DNA of 64,000 nt from assembly GCF_003063645.1 (NCBI RefSeq), contig NZ_NESJ01000009.1, positions 62,001 through 126,000 of the forward strand. Reading direction: 5' to 3'. Each line of letters begins with the position of its first letter. The first letter of the stretch is position 1. Shown here piece by piece: positions 1 to 11,993 of the stretch. The DNA is from Limnohabitans sp. 2KL-51. GTDB lineage: Bacteria > Pseudomonadota > Gammaproteobacteria > Burkholderiales > Burkholderiaceae_C. The notes beneath the pieces were generated by a model, which saw nothing but the letters and a program-made list of their open reading frames with translations, searched no databases and was not told the origin of the DNA. Made by a program: the position numbers and the translations under genes.

Positions 1-536
<536 letters not shown>

Positions 537-563
537 AAGAGATGCAAGCTTTGAGGTGTACAT

Positions 564-587
564 AAAAAAGGGCCTGGCGGCCCTTTT
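564..587. terminator. Intrinsic (possibly bidirectional) terminator between the protease gene and tatC
   Basis: aaaaaagggcctggcggccctttt: GC stem with A tract on one side and T tract on the other, between convergent genes. Confidence 0.75.
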
Positions 588-611
588 CCATTTGACATCT
601 AAACACACACA

Positions 612-1400
612 TCAGCTGCCATCGGCAGCCGCATCCGGGGCCTGGGTGTGCTTGATGAAAATTTGCGCAGCCCATATCCCCAACTCATAAAGCAAGCACA
701 TGGGTATGGCCAGCGCCAGCTGAGACACCACATCGGGCGGCGTGACCACAGCGGCAATCACAAAAGCCAGCACCACGAAGTAGCCTCGGAAATCCTTGAG
801 CTTTTGAATGGTGACCACGCCCATGCGGGCCAACACCACCACGGCCACGGGCACTTCAAATGCCAGACCGAAAGCCAAGAACATGGAGAGCACAAAGCTC
901 AGGTAAGCCTCGATGTCAGGCGCGGCGGTGATACTTTTGGGGGCGAAGCTCTGAATGAAGCTGAACACCTGGCCGAACACAAAGAAATAACAAAAAGCCA
1001 CCCCGATGAAAAACAGCAAGGTGCTGGAGACCACCAAAGGCATGACCAGCTTTTTCTCATGGCTGTAAAGGCCAGGCGCAATGAAGCCCCAAACTTGGTA
1101 CAAGACCACCGGCAAAGCAACGAGGAAAGCACTCATCAGCAAAATCTTGAGCGGCACCATGAAAGGCGAAATCACAGACGTCGCGATCAAGGTGGCACCT
1201 TTGGGCAGATGCACCACCAGGGGAGCCGCCAAGATGTCGTACAAATTGCCCGGCCCTGGGTAAATGGCCAAAGCTGCGGCAGCGACGGCCACAGCAGCCA
1301 CGGCCCACATCAACCTGTCTCGCAACTCGATCAAATGCGCCACAAAAGGTTGCTCTGAACCTTTGAGTTCGTCGTCGGGCTGGGAAGGGGTTTCAGACAT
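612..1400 (-). CDS. tatC: Sec-independent translocase TatC
   Basis: 262 aa multi-spanning protein with FVAHLIELRDRL N-terminus; adjacent tatB and tatA. Confidence 0.96.
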   Translation of the reverse strand: MSETPSQPDDELKGSEQPFVAHLIELRDRLMWAVAAVAVAAAALAIYPGPGNLYDILAAPLVVHLPKGATLIATSVISPFMVPLKILLMSAFLVALPVVLYQVWGFIAPGLYSHEKKLVMPLVVSSTLLFFIGVAFCYFFVFGQVFSFIQSFAPKSITAAPDIEAYLSFVLSMFLAFGLAFEVPVAVVVLARMGVVTIQKLKDFRGYFVVLAFVIAAVVTPPDVVSQLALAIPMCLLYELGIWAAQIFIKHTQAPDAAADGS

Positions 1401-1442
1401 GGGATGGGGCAGTCTAGCGGGCGCGCAGCAAGCGCGCCAACA

Positions 1443-1910
1443 TCAAAAGGAATTAAGAGGCTTGGGCCGGTAACGGGCCACGCGGGCAGCACCCGACAAG
1501 GCTTTGGTGCGCACCCCAGAACGCGCTTTGTACCACTGGGGCATCGCACCCCGTTTGAGACGCCAGTTCTTTTCGGGACGTTTGTAGTAGGGAGGCGGAG
1601 GCTCGATGGCGGGCAAATCGCTGTTCAATCCCGCCGTGGTGTCGGCCCAGTCTTTTTCAAAATCAGAGGCCGTTGTTTGGACGGTTTGCTCGACATCGCG
1701 AGCCGCCGTCTCCATGGTCTCTTTCATCTTTTTGAGTTCTTCGAGGTCCATGGACCGGTTGACCTCGGCTTTGACGTCAGCCACATAGCGCTGCGCTTTG
1801 CCCAGCAAAGCACCCAGCGTGCGGGCAACTTTGGGCAACTTTTCAGGGCCGATGACGATCAACGCCACCACCCCGATGAGGGCCATTTTCGAAAAACTTA
1901 AGTCCAGCAC
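1443..1910 (-). CDS. tatB: Sec-independent translocase TatB
   Basis: [33 protein letters not shown] is the typical TatB N-terminus. Confidence 0.95.
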   Translation of the reverse strand: MLDLSFSKMALIGVVALIVIGPEKLPKVARTLGALLGKAQRYVADVKAEVNRSMDLEELKKMKETMETAARDVEQTVQTTASDFEKDWADTTAGLNSDLPAIEPPPPYYKRPEKNWRLKRGAMPQWYKARSGVRTKALSGAARVARYRPKPLNSF

Positions 1911-1936
1911 AGTGCAGCGTTCAGTCGTTCAAAAGC

Positions 1937-2185
1937 TCAAGACTTGGTCTTGGCTTCAACGTCGATGGTGGTTTTTTCGGTTTGAGCTGTGGTCGAAGCT
2001 GTGACCTGGCCGGCAATGGGGGCCGCGCCATCTTCGGGCTTGACGCCACCTTCTTTCATACCGTCTTTGAAGCCTTTGACAGCACCGCCAAGGTCAGAGC
2101 CCATGTTTCTGAGCTTTTTGGTGCCGAACACCATGACCACGATCAGCAGCACGATCAGCCAGTGCCAAATGGAAAAAGTACCCAT
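1937..2185 (-). CDS. tatA: Sec-independent translocase TatA
   Basis: [40 protein letters not shown]; TatA motif. Confidence 0.96.
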   Translation of the reverse strand: MGTFSIWHWLIVLLIVVMVFGTKKLRNMGSDLGGAVKGFKDGMKEGGVKPEDGAAPIAGQVTASTTAQTEKTTIDVEAKTKS

Positions 2186-2280
2186 GAAAATCTCCTAAGC
2201 TAGTTGGTCAATTCTAAGGGCTGAAGCCCTGCCAAAAAAACTGCCTTGATTAGACAAGGATTTGATGACAATTCCAAATT

Positions 2281-2637
2281 TCAGCCGCGCAACCATGGCC
2301 GCGGACCTCCCATGATGTGCATGTGCAGGTGGTGCACTTCCTGTCCGCCCTCCGTCCCGCTGTTGATCACCGTGCGGAAACCGCCCTCCGGGTACGGGTT
2401 GCAACCCTCCTGCGCGGCCAGTTTGGGAGCCAGAGTCATCATATGCCCCATCAAAGCAGCGTGCTCAGGAGCCAACTGCGCCAATGACGGGATGTGCAGC
2501 TTGGGAATGATCAGGAAATGGATGGGTGCCCAGGGGTTGATGTCGTGAAAGGCGAACACATGCTCATCCTCATGCACCTTTCGCGAAGGAATCTTGCCCG
2601 CGATGATTTTGCAAAAAATACATTTCTCGTCGATCAT
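2281..2637 (-). CDS. HIT family (HinT-like) protein
   Basis: CIFCKIIAGKIPS N-terminus and HHLHMHIMGG histidine triad. Confidence 0.95.
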   Translation of the reverse strand: MIDEKCIFCKIIAGKIPSRKVHEDEHVFAFHDINPWAPIHFLIIPKLHIPSLAQLAPEHAALMGHMMTLAPKLAAQEGCNPYPEGGFRTVINSGTEGGQEVHHLHMHIMGGPRPWLRG

Positions 2638-2658
2638 GGTCTGCTCAGCTTAAAAAGA

Positions 2659-3021
2659 TCAATCCATCACGGGTCGCTGCCCGTTCAAGCGCACCATGCC
2701 CAGCACGATGCGGTACAAAAACCAAATGGAAATGGCCACCCAAGCCAGCCATCCAGGGAAAAACATCAACAAAAACAAAGGTGCCGTGACCAAGTACAGC
2801 AAAGCTGCCCAGATCACGGTGCGGATGCGGTAGCTGAAATGCGTGGCTTCCCAGCCTGGGGCATCGCCCTTTTTGACCAAATCGATGATCAGCGCCACCA
2901 CCAGCAAGGCCGGGCCCATCTGCGCCCCGGGAATCACGGCGCTCACCGCCACGATCAGGTGCAGGATGTAGCTGATCCAGCTGATGGTTTGGGTGCTGTC
3001 ATCGATGGGTTGGTGGTTCAT
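2659..3021 (-). CDS. Small DUF4870-like membrane protein
   Basis: 120 aa, several hydrophobic helices, located between HIT and hisE. Confidence 0.7.
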   Translation of the reverse strand: MNHQPIDDSTQTISWISYILHLIVAVSAVIPGAQMGPALLVVALIIDLVKKGDAPGWEATHFSYRIRTVIWAALLYLVTAPLFLLMFFPGWLAWVAISIWFLYRIVLGMVRLNGQRPVMD

Positions 3022-3045
3022 GGTTTGTTGGTCCAGTCGTCCAGT

Positions 3046-3423
3046 TTATTCGCCCAAGCGCTCACGCTCTTGCACTTTGCGCAGGGCTTTTTCTTCCAAG
3101 CCGCTCAGGCCTTCGCGGCGGGCCAGCTCGTTGACCACGTCGGCGGGTGACAGGCCATAGTGCGCCAGCGCGATCATGCTGTGGAACCACAGGTCGGCCA
3201 CTTCATAAACCAGCTTGGAGGCATCGCCGCCGTGGTCCACGTCTTTGGCGGCCATCACGGTTTCGGTGGCTTCTTCGCCGATTTTCTTCAAAAAGGCGTC
3301 GGGCCCTTTGTGAAGCAGGCGGGCCACATAGCTGGTGTCGGGATCGCCGCCGTTGGCCGCTTTGCGGCTTTCGATGATGGCGGCCAAACGGGCCAGGGTG
3401 TCGGTAGAACTCATCGCGTTCAC
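3046..3423 (-). CDS. hisE: Phosphoribosyl-ATP pyrophosphatase
   Basis: [51 protein letters not shown]; overlaps hisI by 4 bp. Confidence 0.95.
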   Translation of the reverse strand: MNAMSSTDTLARLAAIIESRKAANGGDPDTSYVARLLHKGPDAFLKKIGEEATETVMAAKDVDHGGDASKLVYEVADLWFHSMIALAHYGLSPADVVNELARREGLSGLEEKALRKVQERERLGE

Positions 3424-3809
3424 TTGTAAATGGTTTCAGGGTCCTTCAGGACAGGATGAACAGTCTGCCAGCCGTCCGGCTGCAAGCTCTGAAAGAAGCA
3501 ACTGTGGCGCCCCGTGTGACAGGCAATGCCTGGCTCGTGCCCCAACTGCGTCACCATGAGCAGCACCACATCATTGTCGCAGTCGATGCGGATGTCGTGC
3601 ACCGTCTGCACGTGGCCCGACTCCTCGCCCTTGAACCACAGCTTGTTGCGGGAGCGGCTGAAATACACCGCCCTTTTCAGCTCGGCCGTCTTTTGCAGCG
3701 CCTCGCGGTTCATCCAGGCGAACATCAACACGTCGCCGGAGCTTTGTTCTTGGGCAATGACCGGCACCAGGCCTTTGTCATCCCATTTGATTTGATCGAG
3801 CCAGTTCAT
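3420..3809 (-). CDS. hisI: Phosphoribosyl-AMP cyclohydrolase
   Basis: Motifs [31 protein letters not shown] and [11 protein letters not shown]. Confidence 0.96.
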   Translation of the reverse strand: MNWLDQIKWDDKGLVPVIAQEQSSGDVLMFAWMNREALQKTAELKRAVYFSRSRNKLWFKGEESGHVQTVHDIRIDCDNDVVLLMVTQLGHEPGIACHTGRHSCFFQSLQPDGWQTVHPVLKDPETIYK

Positions 3810-3895
3810 AGGGGGGTGATCTTAAGACATTGGGGTGTCAGGACTGCATTCGCACCTCATAGCACCGTTAATCAAGCTACTTCAAAGCCTTACCA

Positions 3896-3932
3896 GGTTG
3901 CACAAAACACTCATTGGTTGCAAAATACAACC
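3896..3932. promoter_or_regulatory. Candidate autoregulatory operator of the TA module
   Basis: GGTTGCA repeated at 3896 and 3916 (20-bp spacing); the second copy starts the inverted repeat GGTTG-caaaata-CAACC just upstream of the antitoxin SD. Confidence 0.35.
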
Positions 3933-3949
3933 CATCAAGGAGAAGCACC

Positions 3950-4168
3950 ATGGCTGTTGCAATGAAACTGTCTGACGAATTGGTCGAAGACGCCAAACCC
4001 TATGCTGCGGCGGAGCACCGTTCGGTGCCCCGACAAATTGAATATTGGGCCCGCATCGGCAAAGCCGTGATCGACAACCCTGACATGCCTTTGCGGGTAA
4101 TTCAAGACACCATGCTCTCGCGTGAAGAAGTCAAAGCGGGACTGGCTGCGCCTTATGAGTTTGGCTGA
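3950..4168 (+). CDS. ParD-like type II antitoxin
   Basis: MAVAMKLSDELVEDAKPYAAAEHRSVPRQIEYWARIGKAVIDNP; AAGGAG SD upstream; stop overlaps the next start (TGATG). Confidence 0.8.
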   Translation: MAVAMKLSDELVEDAKPYAAAEHRSVPRQIEYWARIGKAVIDNPDMPLRVIQDTMLSREEVKAGLAAPYEFG

Positions 4169-4452
4169 TGCTGCAAGTCAGCGCCTCACCATCGTTCAAC
4201 CGGGTGGCCAAAAAACTGCGCGAACGCGACAAAAAAACACTGGATGAAGCCATCAAGGCCATTCTTCAGACTCCGCAGCTGGGCGAAGAAAAGAAAGGCG
4301 ACCTCGCTGGTGTTTTTGTCTCCAAGTTCAAACTGAACGGTCAGGAAACACTGCTGGCCTATGAACTGCAGCCGCACAAAACAGCTCCCACTGAAGCCAT
4401 GCTGCTGGCGGTCGGGCCGCATGAAAATTTCTATGCGGGGTTGAAGCGGTGA
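4168..4452 (+). CDS. RelE/ParE-like toxin of type II TA system
   Basis: 94 aa; FNRVAKKLRERDKKTLDEAIKAIL and LLAYELQP fit a RelE-like fold; coupled to the antitoxin ORF. Confidence 0.75.
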   Translation: MLQVSASPSFNRVAKKLRERDKKTLDEAIKAILQTPQLGEEKKGDLAGVFVSKFKLNGQETLLAYELQPHKTAPTEAMLLAVGPHENFYAGLKR

Positions 4453-4672
4453 TAGCTGGTGGTACTCATGCTGGTGACATTTGGAACTACGCCGACAAAT
4501 GCTCACGTAGCCCGATGCGCCGCCGTCATATCGCTTGAGTCCCGAGAATGCTCGATCACACAGGCAAGACAAAAAGATGTTTTCTCTAGGGCTCAAACCA
4601 CCGCTCAGAACCGGGCTTGTTAAACAAACGGATCTGGTCTCGGCTTCGCGTGACCTATCCTTTCGTTAGAAG

Positions 4673-5452
4673 TTAGCGCGTGCATTGGATATACGCATAG
4701 TCGCCAAGCTCGGTGGCGTATGTCGCTGCAATGCTTGGGAAGGCGCCGCTTTTGATGTCGACGCTAAGCCGATCTAATCCGATCCGTACTTCAGATTCAG
4801 AAGAGAGTCGCGCGAAAGAACTGATGTTTGCCCTGACGGCCGGATCCAGGTAGAGACTCGGTCGGTGCTTACCAGAGTAGAGAAATAGATCCTGAAGCTC
4901 GTTGGTAACAAAAAACGGTTCGACAGTCACCGACTTGAAGCCCGCCTCCTGTAAAGCTTCACATATCTTGGTTTCTGTCGGCATGTTCGCGATGGACCGC
5001 TCCATCATCTCCGGAAAGTAGTGGCGCAACCAGTAGTGCCGCATTTGTTCGGCAAGACCCGTAAAGAGGACAAATTTTCCGCCTCTCAGGGTTCTGTGGA
5101 CCTCGGCGAAAGGCCTTGTTAGATCAGAGAAGTGGTGGATGGCAAGAGTGCAGATGGCCCCGTCAAAGTACCCGTCGGGAAAAGGAAGGTCGTCCGCGCT
5201 GGACTGAATCCAAGACACAGCGTTGTCCTTCTCTCTTGCTTGCGTGAGCATGACGGTCGATACATCAATGGCGCTCCACTTACCGCCGAGACCGCTTAGG
5301 GCGACGGTGTAGTTGCCGGTCCCGCACGCAAGGTCCAGATAGGCGCGTGACGACTGAAGATCTAGAGTCTGCGAGAGGGTCTTGACGATTTCAGGGTCAG
5401 CGTGACGCGACCTGGTGTAAGTCCTGCCGATGGAGTCATAGAGTTGTTGCAT
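4673..5452 (-). CDS. Class I SAM-dependent methyltransferase
   Basis: YLDLACGTGNYTVAL motif I and later Methyltransf_11-like motifs. Probable start MQQLYDSIGRTYT at 5452 (longer ORF starts at 5515). Confidence 0.85.
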   Translation of the reverse strand: MQQLYDSIGRTYTRSRHADPEIVKTLSQTLDLQSSRAYLDLACGTGNYTVALSGLGGKWSAIDVSTVMLTQAREKDNAVSWIQSSADDLPFPDGYFDGAICTLAIHHFSDLTRPFAEVHRTLRGGKFVLFTGLAEQMRHYWLRHYFPEMMERSIANMPTETKICEALQEAGFKSVTVEPFFVTNELQDLFLYSGKHRPSLYLDPAVRANISSFARLSSESEVRIGLDRLSVDIKSGAFPSIAATYATELGDYAYIQCTR

Positions 5453-5759
5453 CTGTAGCCTATCGTGATATGGCCCGCTAGGCTCGGTTAATACTTCCGA
5501 GCAGAAACGATACATCTTTTTGGTGAATTGCCTGCAAGCCGCCTGCGCCTAGGCATACAGATTCATGCATCGTGATTTCGCACTGGTACAAATTTGTCAT
5601 GAAACCCGGTGCTCCTTCCGTGTAATTCACCCGCGTGAGTTGGGGTGACCGACGTCGAGGTGTTTTTGTCTATGCTGGCCAATGAGCGCAAGGGAGAACA
5701 AAACAGCACTCGCAGCCCACTGGATGACTTGCTTTCAACGTGATTGATTGATCAGCGCA

Positions 5760-6560
<801 letters not shown>

Positions 6561-6592
6561 GGAGACTTCTCTTGTTGAATGGGTTCAGGGTT

Positions 6593-7450
6593 TTAGGGTT
6601 TCAGCACTTGTAAGCGCTGCCAGCCCGCCCAACGCCCGCCCGCAGGCAAGGTGATGGGCGTGTAGACCTGGGCTGCTTCGACGCACAGCATGTGCCGCCA
6701 GCCGTCTTCGGGCATGTCGGGCAGGCGCTTGCACAGGTCTTGCGCGGGGTTCCAGACCACCGTATTGGCCCAGCTGGGGCTTTGGCTGATGTGCAATGTA
6801 TCGTTCAGCGTCAGGGGCTTTGGCCCGGCTTCGTAGACGCGGTCAAATTCGACGGCGAAGCGGATCGTGTCGGCCGCTTGTGCATGGGTGTCGGTCAGCG
6901 AATCCCACTCGGGCTGAACGCCCAAGCCCTGCAGCGTGGCCTGCGTCACGTCGGGCACGGCCAAATAGGTGTGCAGTGCGCCAGAGAACGCCAGCGCTTG
7001 GGTGTCTGTGTTGTGAACGTCCAGCGTCAGTTGCACGGCACCCGGGCTCAGGTCGATGTGCAGCGCCAAGGCAAAGGCTTGGGGCCACCAGGTGCGGGTC
7101 TGGATGTTGTCATTCAGGCGCAGCGTGAGGCGGGCATGCTCGGCACCAAGTTCGGGCGCATCAGCCTGCCAGGCCACGTTGCGGGCAAAGCCGTGTTTGG
7201 GCAAACGGTCGGCCATGGGGCCGCGTTGGTTGAACTGCGGAAAGCACACGGGCACACCGCCACGGATGGCGGCTTGGCCGTCCAAAATGCTTTGGGGGCT
7301 GAGGTACAGGCGCTCTTGCCCGCCCGACACCCAAGACAGCACATGCGCACCGTGCAGCGCCACCAGCAGGCGGTCGCCTTGCGGCAGGGTCAATTCGCAA
7401 GCGGGCAGGCCCGCGAACGCGGTGTCGCGACAAGTGGCCTGAGCGCTCAT
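6593..7450 (-). CDS. D-hexose-6-phosphate mutarotase / aldose 1-epimerase family
   Basis: GAHVLSWVSGGQERLYLSP, IRGGVPVCFPQF and PKHGFARN motifs of the YeaD-like family. Confidence 0.9.
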   Translation of the reverse strand: MSAQATCRDTAFAGLPACELTLPQGDRLLVALHGAHVLSWVSGGQERLYLSPQSILDGQAAIRGGVPVCFPQFNQRGPMADRLPKHGFARNVAWQADAPELGAEHARLTLRLNDNIQTRTWWPQAFALALHIDLSPGAVQLTLDVHNTDTQALAFSGALHTYLAVPDVTQATLQGLGVQPEWDSLTDTHAQAADTIRFAVEFDRVYEAGPKPLTLNDTLHISQSPSWANTVVWNPAQDLCKRLPDMPEDGWRHMLCVEAAQVYTPITLPAGGRWAGWQRLQVLKP

Positions 7451-7471
7451 GTGCAATCGCGAGGGGATGGA

Positions 7472-8212
7472 TCAGCCGTTGAGTTCGTCGGCGCGTTGCT
7501 GCGCCAGCGCGAAGTCGAGGTCACCCGAATACACGGCGCGGCCGCAGATCACGCCTTCCACGCCTTCGTCCTCCACCGCGCACAACTGCTCGATGTCGGC
7601 CATGTTGGACAGGCCGCCCGATGCGATCACGGGGATGGTCAGAGCTTGGGCAAGCTTGACGGTGGCATCGATGTTGATGCCGCTGAGCATGCCGTCACGG
7701 CCGATGTCGGTGTAAATGATGGACTCAACGCCCCAGTCCTCGAACTTCTTGGCCAGGTCCACCACTTCGTGGCCGGTGAGCTTGCTCCAGCCGTCGGTGG
7801 CGACTTTGCCGTCTTTGGCGTCCAGGCCGACGATGATGTGGCCGCCAAAGGCGGTGCAGGCGTCTTTCAAAAAGCCGGGGTTCTTGACAGCTGCAGTGCC
7901 GATGATGACGTAGCGCAGGCCGCTGTCGATGTATTTTTCAATCGTGTCCAGATCGCGGATGCCACCACCGAGCTGCACCGGGATGTCGTCGCCCACGGCC
8001 TTGAGGATGGACTTGATGGCGCTGAAGTTTTGCGGCTTGCCCGCGAACGCGCCATTCAGATCCACCAGGTGCAGGCGGCGTGCGCCTTTTTCGAGCCAGG
8101 TGCGCGCCATGGCAGCGGGGTCTTCACCGAAGGTCGTGGCTTGGTCCATATCGCCTTGCTTGAGGCGAACGCAGTGGCCGTCTTTGAGGTCAATGGCGGG
8201 GATCAGAATCAT
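7472..8212 (-). CDS. hisA: ProFAR isomerase
   Basis: [44 protein letters not shown]. Confidence 0.97.
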   Translation of the reverse strand: MILIPAIDLKDGHCVRLKQGDMDQATTFGEDPAAMARTWLEKGARRLHLVDLNGAFAGKPQNFSAIKSILKAVGDDIPVQLGGGIRDLDTIEKYIDSGLRYVIIGTAAVKNPGFLKDACTAFGGHIIVGLDAKDGKVATDGWSKLTGHEVVDLAKKFEDWGVESIIYTDIGRDGMLSGINIDATVKLAQALTIPVIASGGLSNMADIEQLCAVEDEGVEGVICGRAVYSGDLDFALAQQRADELNG

Positions 8213-8259
8213 GGCGAATTAAAAAAGGCTGAGGGCTGAAAAACGGCAGTGAAAACTTC

Positions 8260-8916
8260 TCAAGGCTGCCAGTGGAGGAAATTGCGGAACAAGGCCAAAC
8301 CTTGGGCCGCGCTTTTTTCGGGGTGAAACTGGGTGGCAAATATGTTGTCACGGGCAATGGCGCAAGCAAAGCGGCTGCCGTAATCGGTCTGGGCCGCGCT
8401 GTGCGCCGGGTTGGCCACCTGGGCATAGAAGCTGTGCACAAAATAATACCAGCTGCCGTCCTCGACGCCTTGCCACAGGGCATGCGCTGGTTGGTCTTGC
8501 CAAACTTGGTTCCAGCCCATTTGCGGCACTTTGTAGCGGGTGCCATCGGGCTGGATGCGTCCGGCCAAATCGAACTTGACCACGCGCCCGGGGATCAAGC
8601 CGAGGCCCGGCGTATCACCTTCGTCGCTGTGGTCCAGCAGCATTTGCATGCCCACACACACACCAAACAGGGGTTTGCTGGCAGCGGCTTCAAGCACGGC
8701 GTCCAGCAAACCCGACTCGCGCAACTCGCGCATGCAGTCGGGCATGGCGCCCTGCCCTGGCAAGACAACCCGGTGCGCGTTGCGCACGACTTGCGGATCA
8801 CTGGTGACGGTGACTTCGGCATGGTCCACGCTGGAGGCGGCGTGCATCACCGCCTGCGCCACGCTGCGCAGGTTGCCCATGCCGTAGTCCACAACGGCGA
8901 CGCGGTTGACGCTCAT
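8260..8916 (-). CDS. hisH: Imidazole glycerol phosphate synthase glutaminase subunit
   Basis: [25 protein letters not shown] and [14 protein letters not shown]; start at MSVNRVAVV (8916). Confidence 0.96.
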   Translation of the reverse strand: MSVNRVAVVDYGMGNLRSVAQAVMHAASSVDHAEVTVTSDPQVVRNAHRVVLPGQGAMPDCMRELRESGLLDAVLEAAASKPLFGVCVGMQMLLDHSDEGDTPGLGLIPGRVVKFDLAGRIQPDGTRYKVPQMGWNQVWQDQPAHALWQGVEDGSWYYFVHSFYAQVANPAHSAAQTDYGSRFACAIARDNIFATQFHPEKSAAQGLALFRNFLHWQP

Positions 8917-8918
8917 GT

Positions 8919-9509
8919 TCAGAGACTGCCTTTGGTGGAAGGGATCACGCCCGCCGAGCGTGGATCGAGTTCGAGCGCGGCACGCACGGCACGGGCGAAG
9001 GCCTTGAAAATCGTCTCGCACTGGTGGTGTGCGTTCACGCCCTTGAGGTTGTCGATGTGCAAGGTGCACAGCGCGTGGTTCACAAAGCCTTGGAAAAATT
9101 CGTAAATCAACTGGGTGTCGAGCGAGCCCAGCGAGCCGGAGGTGAAGTTCACGTCCATGTGCAAACCGGGGCGGCCTGAAAAGTCCACCACCACGCGGCT
9201 CAAAGCTTCATCAAGCGGCACATAGGCTTGGCCATAACGGCGAATGCCTTTTTTGTCGCCAATGGCCTGCGCGAAAGCTTGACCCAAGGTGATGCCAATG
9301 TCTTCCACCGTGTGGTGGCCGTCGATGTGCAGGTCGCCTTCGCAGGCGATGTCCAGATCAATCAAGCCGTGGCGAGCGATCTGGTCGAGCATGTGGTCCA
9401 GAAAACCGATGCCGCTGGCCAGCTTGGCCTGGCCTGTGCCGTCCAGGTTGATGGCGACGCGGATGTTCGTCTCGGCCGTCTTGCGGGTCACGTTTGCTGT
9501 ACGGTTCAT
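8919..9509 (-). CDS. hisB: Imidazoleglycerol-phosphate dehydratase
   Basis: [19 protein letters not shown] and [11 protein letters not shown]; start at [11 protein letters not shown] (9509). Confidence 0.97.
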   Translation of the reverse strand: MNRTANVTRKTAETNIRVAINLDGTGQAKLASGIGFLDHMLDQIARHGLIDLDIACEGDLHIDGHHTVEDIGITLGQAFAQAIGDKKGIRRYGQAYVPLDEALSRVVVDFSGRPGLHMDVNFTSGSLGSLDTQLIYEFFQGFVNHALCTLHIDNLKGVNAHHQCETIFKAFARAVRAALELDPRSAGVIPSTKGSL

Positions 9510-10588
9510 AAGGAGACTTTCAGAGCAGCAAGGAGTTGGTCGTTTTCTGCAGCGGTGCCCACCGTCAGGCGCAGGCAATTGGCCAGCAATGGATGCATTT
9601 TAGAAATGTTCTTGATCAGCACACCGTGGGCCTTCAGACCGTCAAAGGTTTTGGCCGCATCGGGCACGCGGGCCAGGATCATGTTGGCCTCGCTGGGGAA
9701 AGGCTGCACGCCGGGCAATGCCGTCAGTGCTTGCAGCAAGCGTGTGCGCTCTTGACGCAGGTCTTGAGCCTGTGCGGCAAACACCTCGGCATGCTCCAGG
9801 GCAAACAGGGCGCACTCGGCATTGAGCACGCTGATGTTGTAAGGCGGGCGTACCTTGTCCACCTCGGCCACCAAAGCCTTGGGGCCGATCATGTAGCCCA
9901 GACGCACACCCGCCAAGCCAAACTTGGACAGCGTGCGCATGAGCAAGACATGCGAATGGTGCGTGATGCGGTCGATGTAGCTGCGGCTGGCAAAGGGCTG
10001 GTAGGCCTCGTCCATGACCACCAGGCCGCCTTGCGCGCCCTGGGCCAGCACGATCTTTTCGATCGTGTCGTCGTTCCACAGGTTGCCCGTGGGGTTGTTG
10101 GGGTAAGCCAGGTACACGATAGACGGCTTGTGTTGATGAATAGCGGCCAGCATGGTGTCTTCGTCGAGTTCAAAGTCGGCAGTGAGCGGCACGCCATGGA
10201 ACGCCAAGCCTTGCAGCTGAGCGCTCATGGCGTACATCACAAAGCCCGGCAAGGGCGACAGGATGGAAGCGCCGGGCACGTCGCAGGCCATGGCCAGCAA
10301 AGAGATCAATTCGTCCGAGCCGTTGCCCAGCATGATGTCGAAGCCTTCGGGCATGCGGGCGTGCTGGGCCAAAGCATGGCGCAGTTCGTTCACGCGGCCG
10401 TCGGGGTAGCGGTTGAGCGCCAAAGCGCCCAGTCGCTCGCCCAAAACCTTTTGCAAATCAGCAGGCAAACGGTGCGGGTTTTCCATCGCGTCGAGCTTGA
10501 CCATGCCGACCGAGTCCTGGATGGCGTAGGCGTGCATGGACTTCACGTCCTGGCGGATGCGTTGCATCAGTTGGGGGCTCACGGTCAT
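9506..10588 (-). CDS. hisC: Histidinol-phosphate aminotransferase
   Basis: YPNNPTGN and [20 protein letters not shown]-lysine region; in the his cluster. Confidence 0.96.
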   Translation of the reverse strand: MTVSPQLMQRIRQDVKSMHAYAIQDSVGMVKLDAMENPHRLPADLQKVLGERLGALALNRYPDGRVNELRHALAQHARMPEGFDIMLGNGSDELISLLAMACDVPGASILSPLPGFVMYAMSAQLQGLAFHGVPLTADFELDEDTMLAAIHQHKPSIVYLAYPNNPTGNLWNDDTIEKIVLAQGAQGGLVVMDEAYQPFASRSYIDRITHHSHVLLMRTLSKFGLAGVRLGYMIGPKALVAEVDKVRPPYNISVLNAECALFALEHAEVFAAQAQDLRQERTRLLQALTALPGVQPFPSEANMILARVPDAAKTFDGLKAHGVLIKNISKMHPLLANCLRLTVGTAAENDQLLAALKVSL

Positions 10589-11988
10589 GTCGGCTCTCGC
10601 ATGGGGGGAACAGGGTTCAAACGCAATTCGGCAGCGCGGGCGTGGGCTTGCAGGCCTTCGCCATAGGCCAGCTCGGCGGCGATGCGGCCCAGAGGCTGGG
10701 CACCGGCTTCGCTCACCTCAATCAGGCTGCTGCGTTTTTGGAAGTCGTACACGCCCAAAGGCGAGGAAAAACGCGCCGTGCCGCTGGTGGGCAGCACATG
10801 GTTGGGGCCAGCGCAGTAGTCGCCCAGCGATTCGCTGGTGAACGCGCCCAAAAAGATAGCCCCTGCGTGGCGCAGCAAAGGCTCCCAGCGGTGCGGCTCG
10901 CTGCTCGACACCTCCAGGTGCTCGGGCGCGATGCGGTTGCTAATGGCGCAGGCTTCTTCCATGCTGCGCGTGAGGATCAGCGCACCACGGTCGTTCAGGC
11001 TCTTGGCGATGATCTCGCGGCGGGGCATGGTGGGCAGCAGGCGGTCAATGGCGGCTTGCACTTCGGAGATGTAGGCCGCATCGGGGCACAGCAAAATGCT
11101 TTGCGCCAACTCGTCGTGCTCGGCCTGGCTGAACAAATCCATCGCCACCCATTCGGCGGGCGTGCTGCCATCGGCCAAGACCAGAATTTCAGAGGGGCCC
11201 GCAATCATGTCGATGCCCACGGTGCCGAACACACGCTTTTTGGCGCTGGCCACATAGGCGTTGCCCGGGCCGGTGATCTTGTCGACCTTGGGGATGGTGG
11301 CCGTGCCGTAGGCCAAAGCCCCCACCGCTTGTGCACCGCCCACGGTGAAGGCACGCGTGACGCCCGCCACATAGGCGGCGGCCAACACGAGTTCATTGCG
11401 TTCGCCCAGGCTGGAAGCGGCCGCCTCTCCAGATCCTCCCGTGGCCACGCTGCCGCGCACGGGCGTGGGCACGACCATGATGATGTCTTGCACCCCGGCC
11501 ACATGGGCGGGAATGGCATTCATCAACACCGAAGAGGGGTAAGCGGCTTTGCCACCGGGCACATAAATGCCCACGCGGTCGAGCGGTGTGACTTTTTGGC
11601 CGAGCAGCGTGCCGTCTTCGTCGCGGTAGCTCCAGCTCTCGCCAGAGGCTTTCTTTTGCGCTTCGTGGTACTTGCGCACCCGGCTTGCTGCGGCTTGCAG
11701 GGCTTCGCGTTGTGCGGCGGGCAGGCTGTCGAGTGCCGCTTTCAGTTCGGCCTGGGTGATCTCCAAAGCTTTCACATCGGGCGCTTGCAGGCCGTCAAAG
11801 CGCTGGGTGTATTCCAGCACGGCGTTATCGCCACGCTTTTGCACATCGGCCAGGATATCGGCCACGCGCTGCTCGATGGCGGCGTCGGTGTCGGCAGACC
11901 AATGCAGGCGGGCCGCAAAGGCCGCTTCAAAACCGGCATCGGCCGTGTTCAGTTGCAAGGGTTTGGCTTGCAGGCCCAACGAGTCCAT
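10585..11988 (-). CDS. hisD: Histidinol dehydrogenase (biosynthetic)
   Basis: [23 protein letters not shown] and [14 protein letters not shown]; within the his cluster. Confidence 0.97.
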   Translation of the reverse strand: MDSLGLQAKPLQLNTADAGFEAAFAARLHWSADTDAAIEQRVADILADVQKRGDNAVLEYTQRFDGLQAPDVKALEITQAELKAALDSLPAAQREALQAAASRVRKYHEAQKKASGESWSYRDEDGTLLGQKVTPLDRVGIYVPGGKAAYPSSVLMNAIPAHVAGVQDIIMVVPTPVRGSVATGGSGEAAASSLGERNELVLAAAYVAGVTRAFTVGGAQAVGALAYGTATIPKVDKITGPGNAYVASAKKRVFGTVGIDMIAGPSEILVLADGSTPAEWVAMDLFSQAEHDELAQSILLCPDAAYISEVQAAIDRLLPTMPRREIIAKSLNDRGALILTRSMEEACAISNRIAPEHLEVSSSEPHRWEPLLRHAGAIFLGAFTSESLGDYCAGPNHVLPTSGTARFSSPLGVYDFQKRSSLIEVSEAGAQPLGRIAAELAYGEGLQAHARAAELRLNPVPPMREPT

Positions 11989-11993
11989 GTTGT

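Noticed and set aside
4640-4690. Possible integron attC-like site near the methyltransferase (gttagaagttagcgcg)
   Set aside because: Core motifs do not match GTTRRRY/RYYYAAC properly and no paired site or integrase was seen.
6692-8239. 515-aa plus-strand ORF
   Set aside because: Antisense to the mutarotase gene and hisA, with no recognisable domain.
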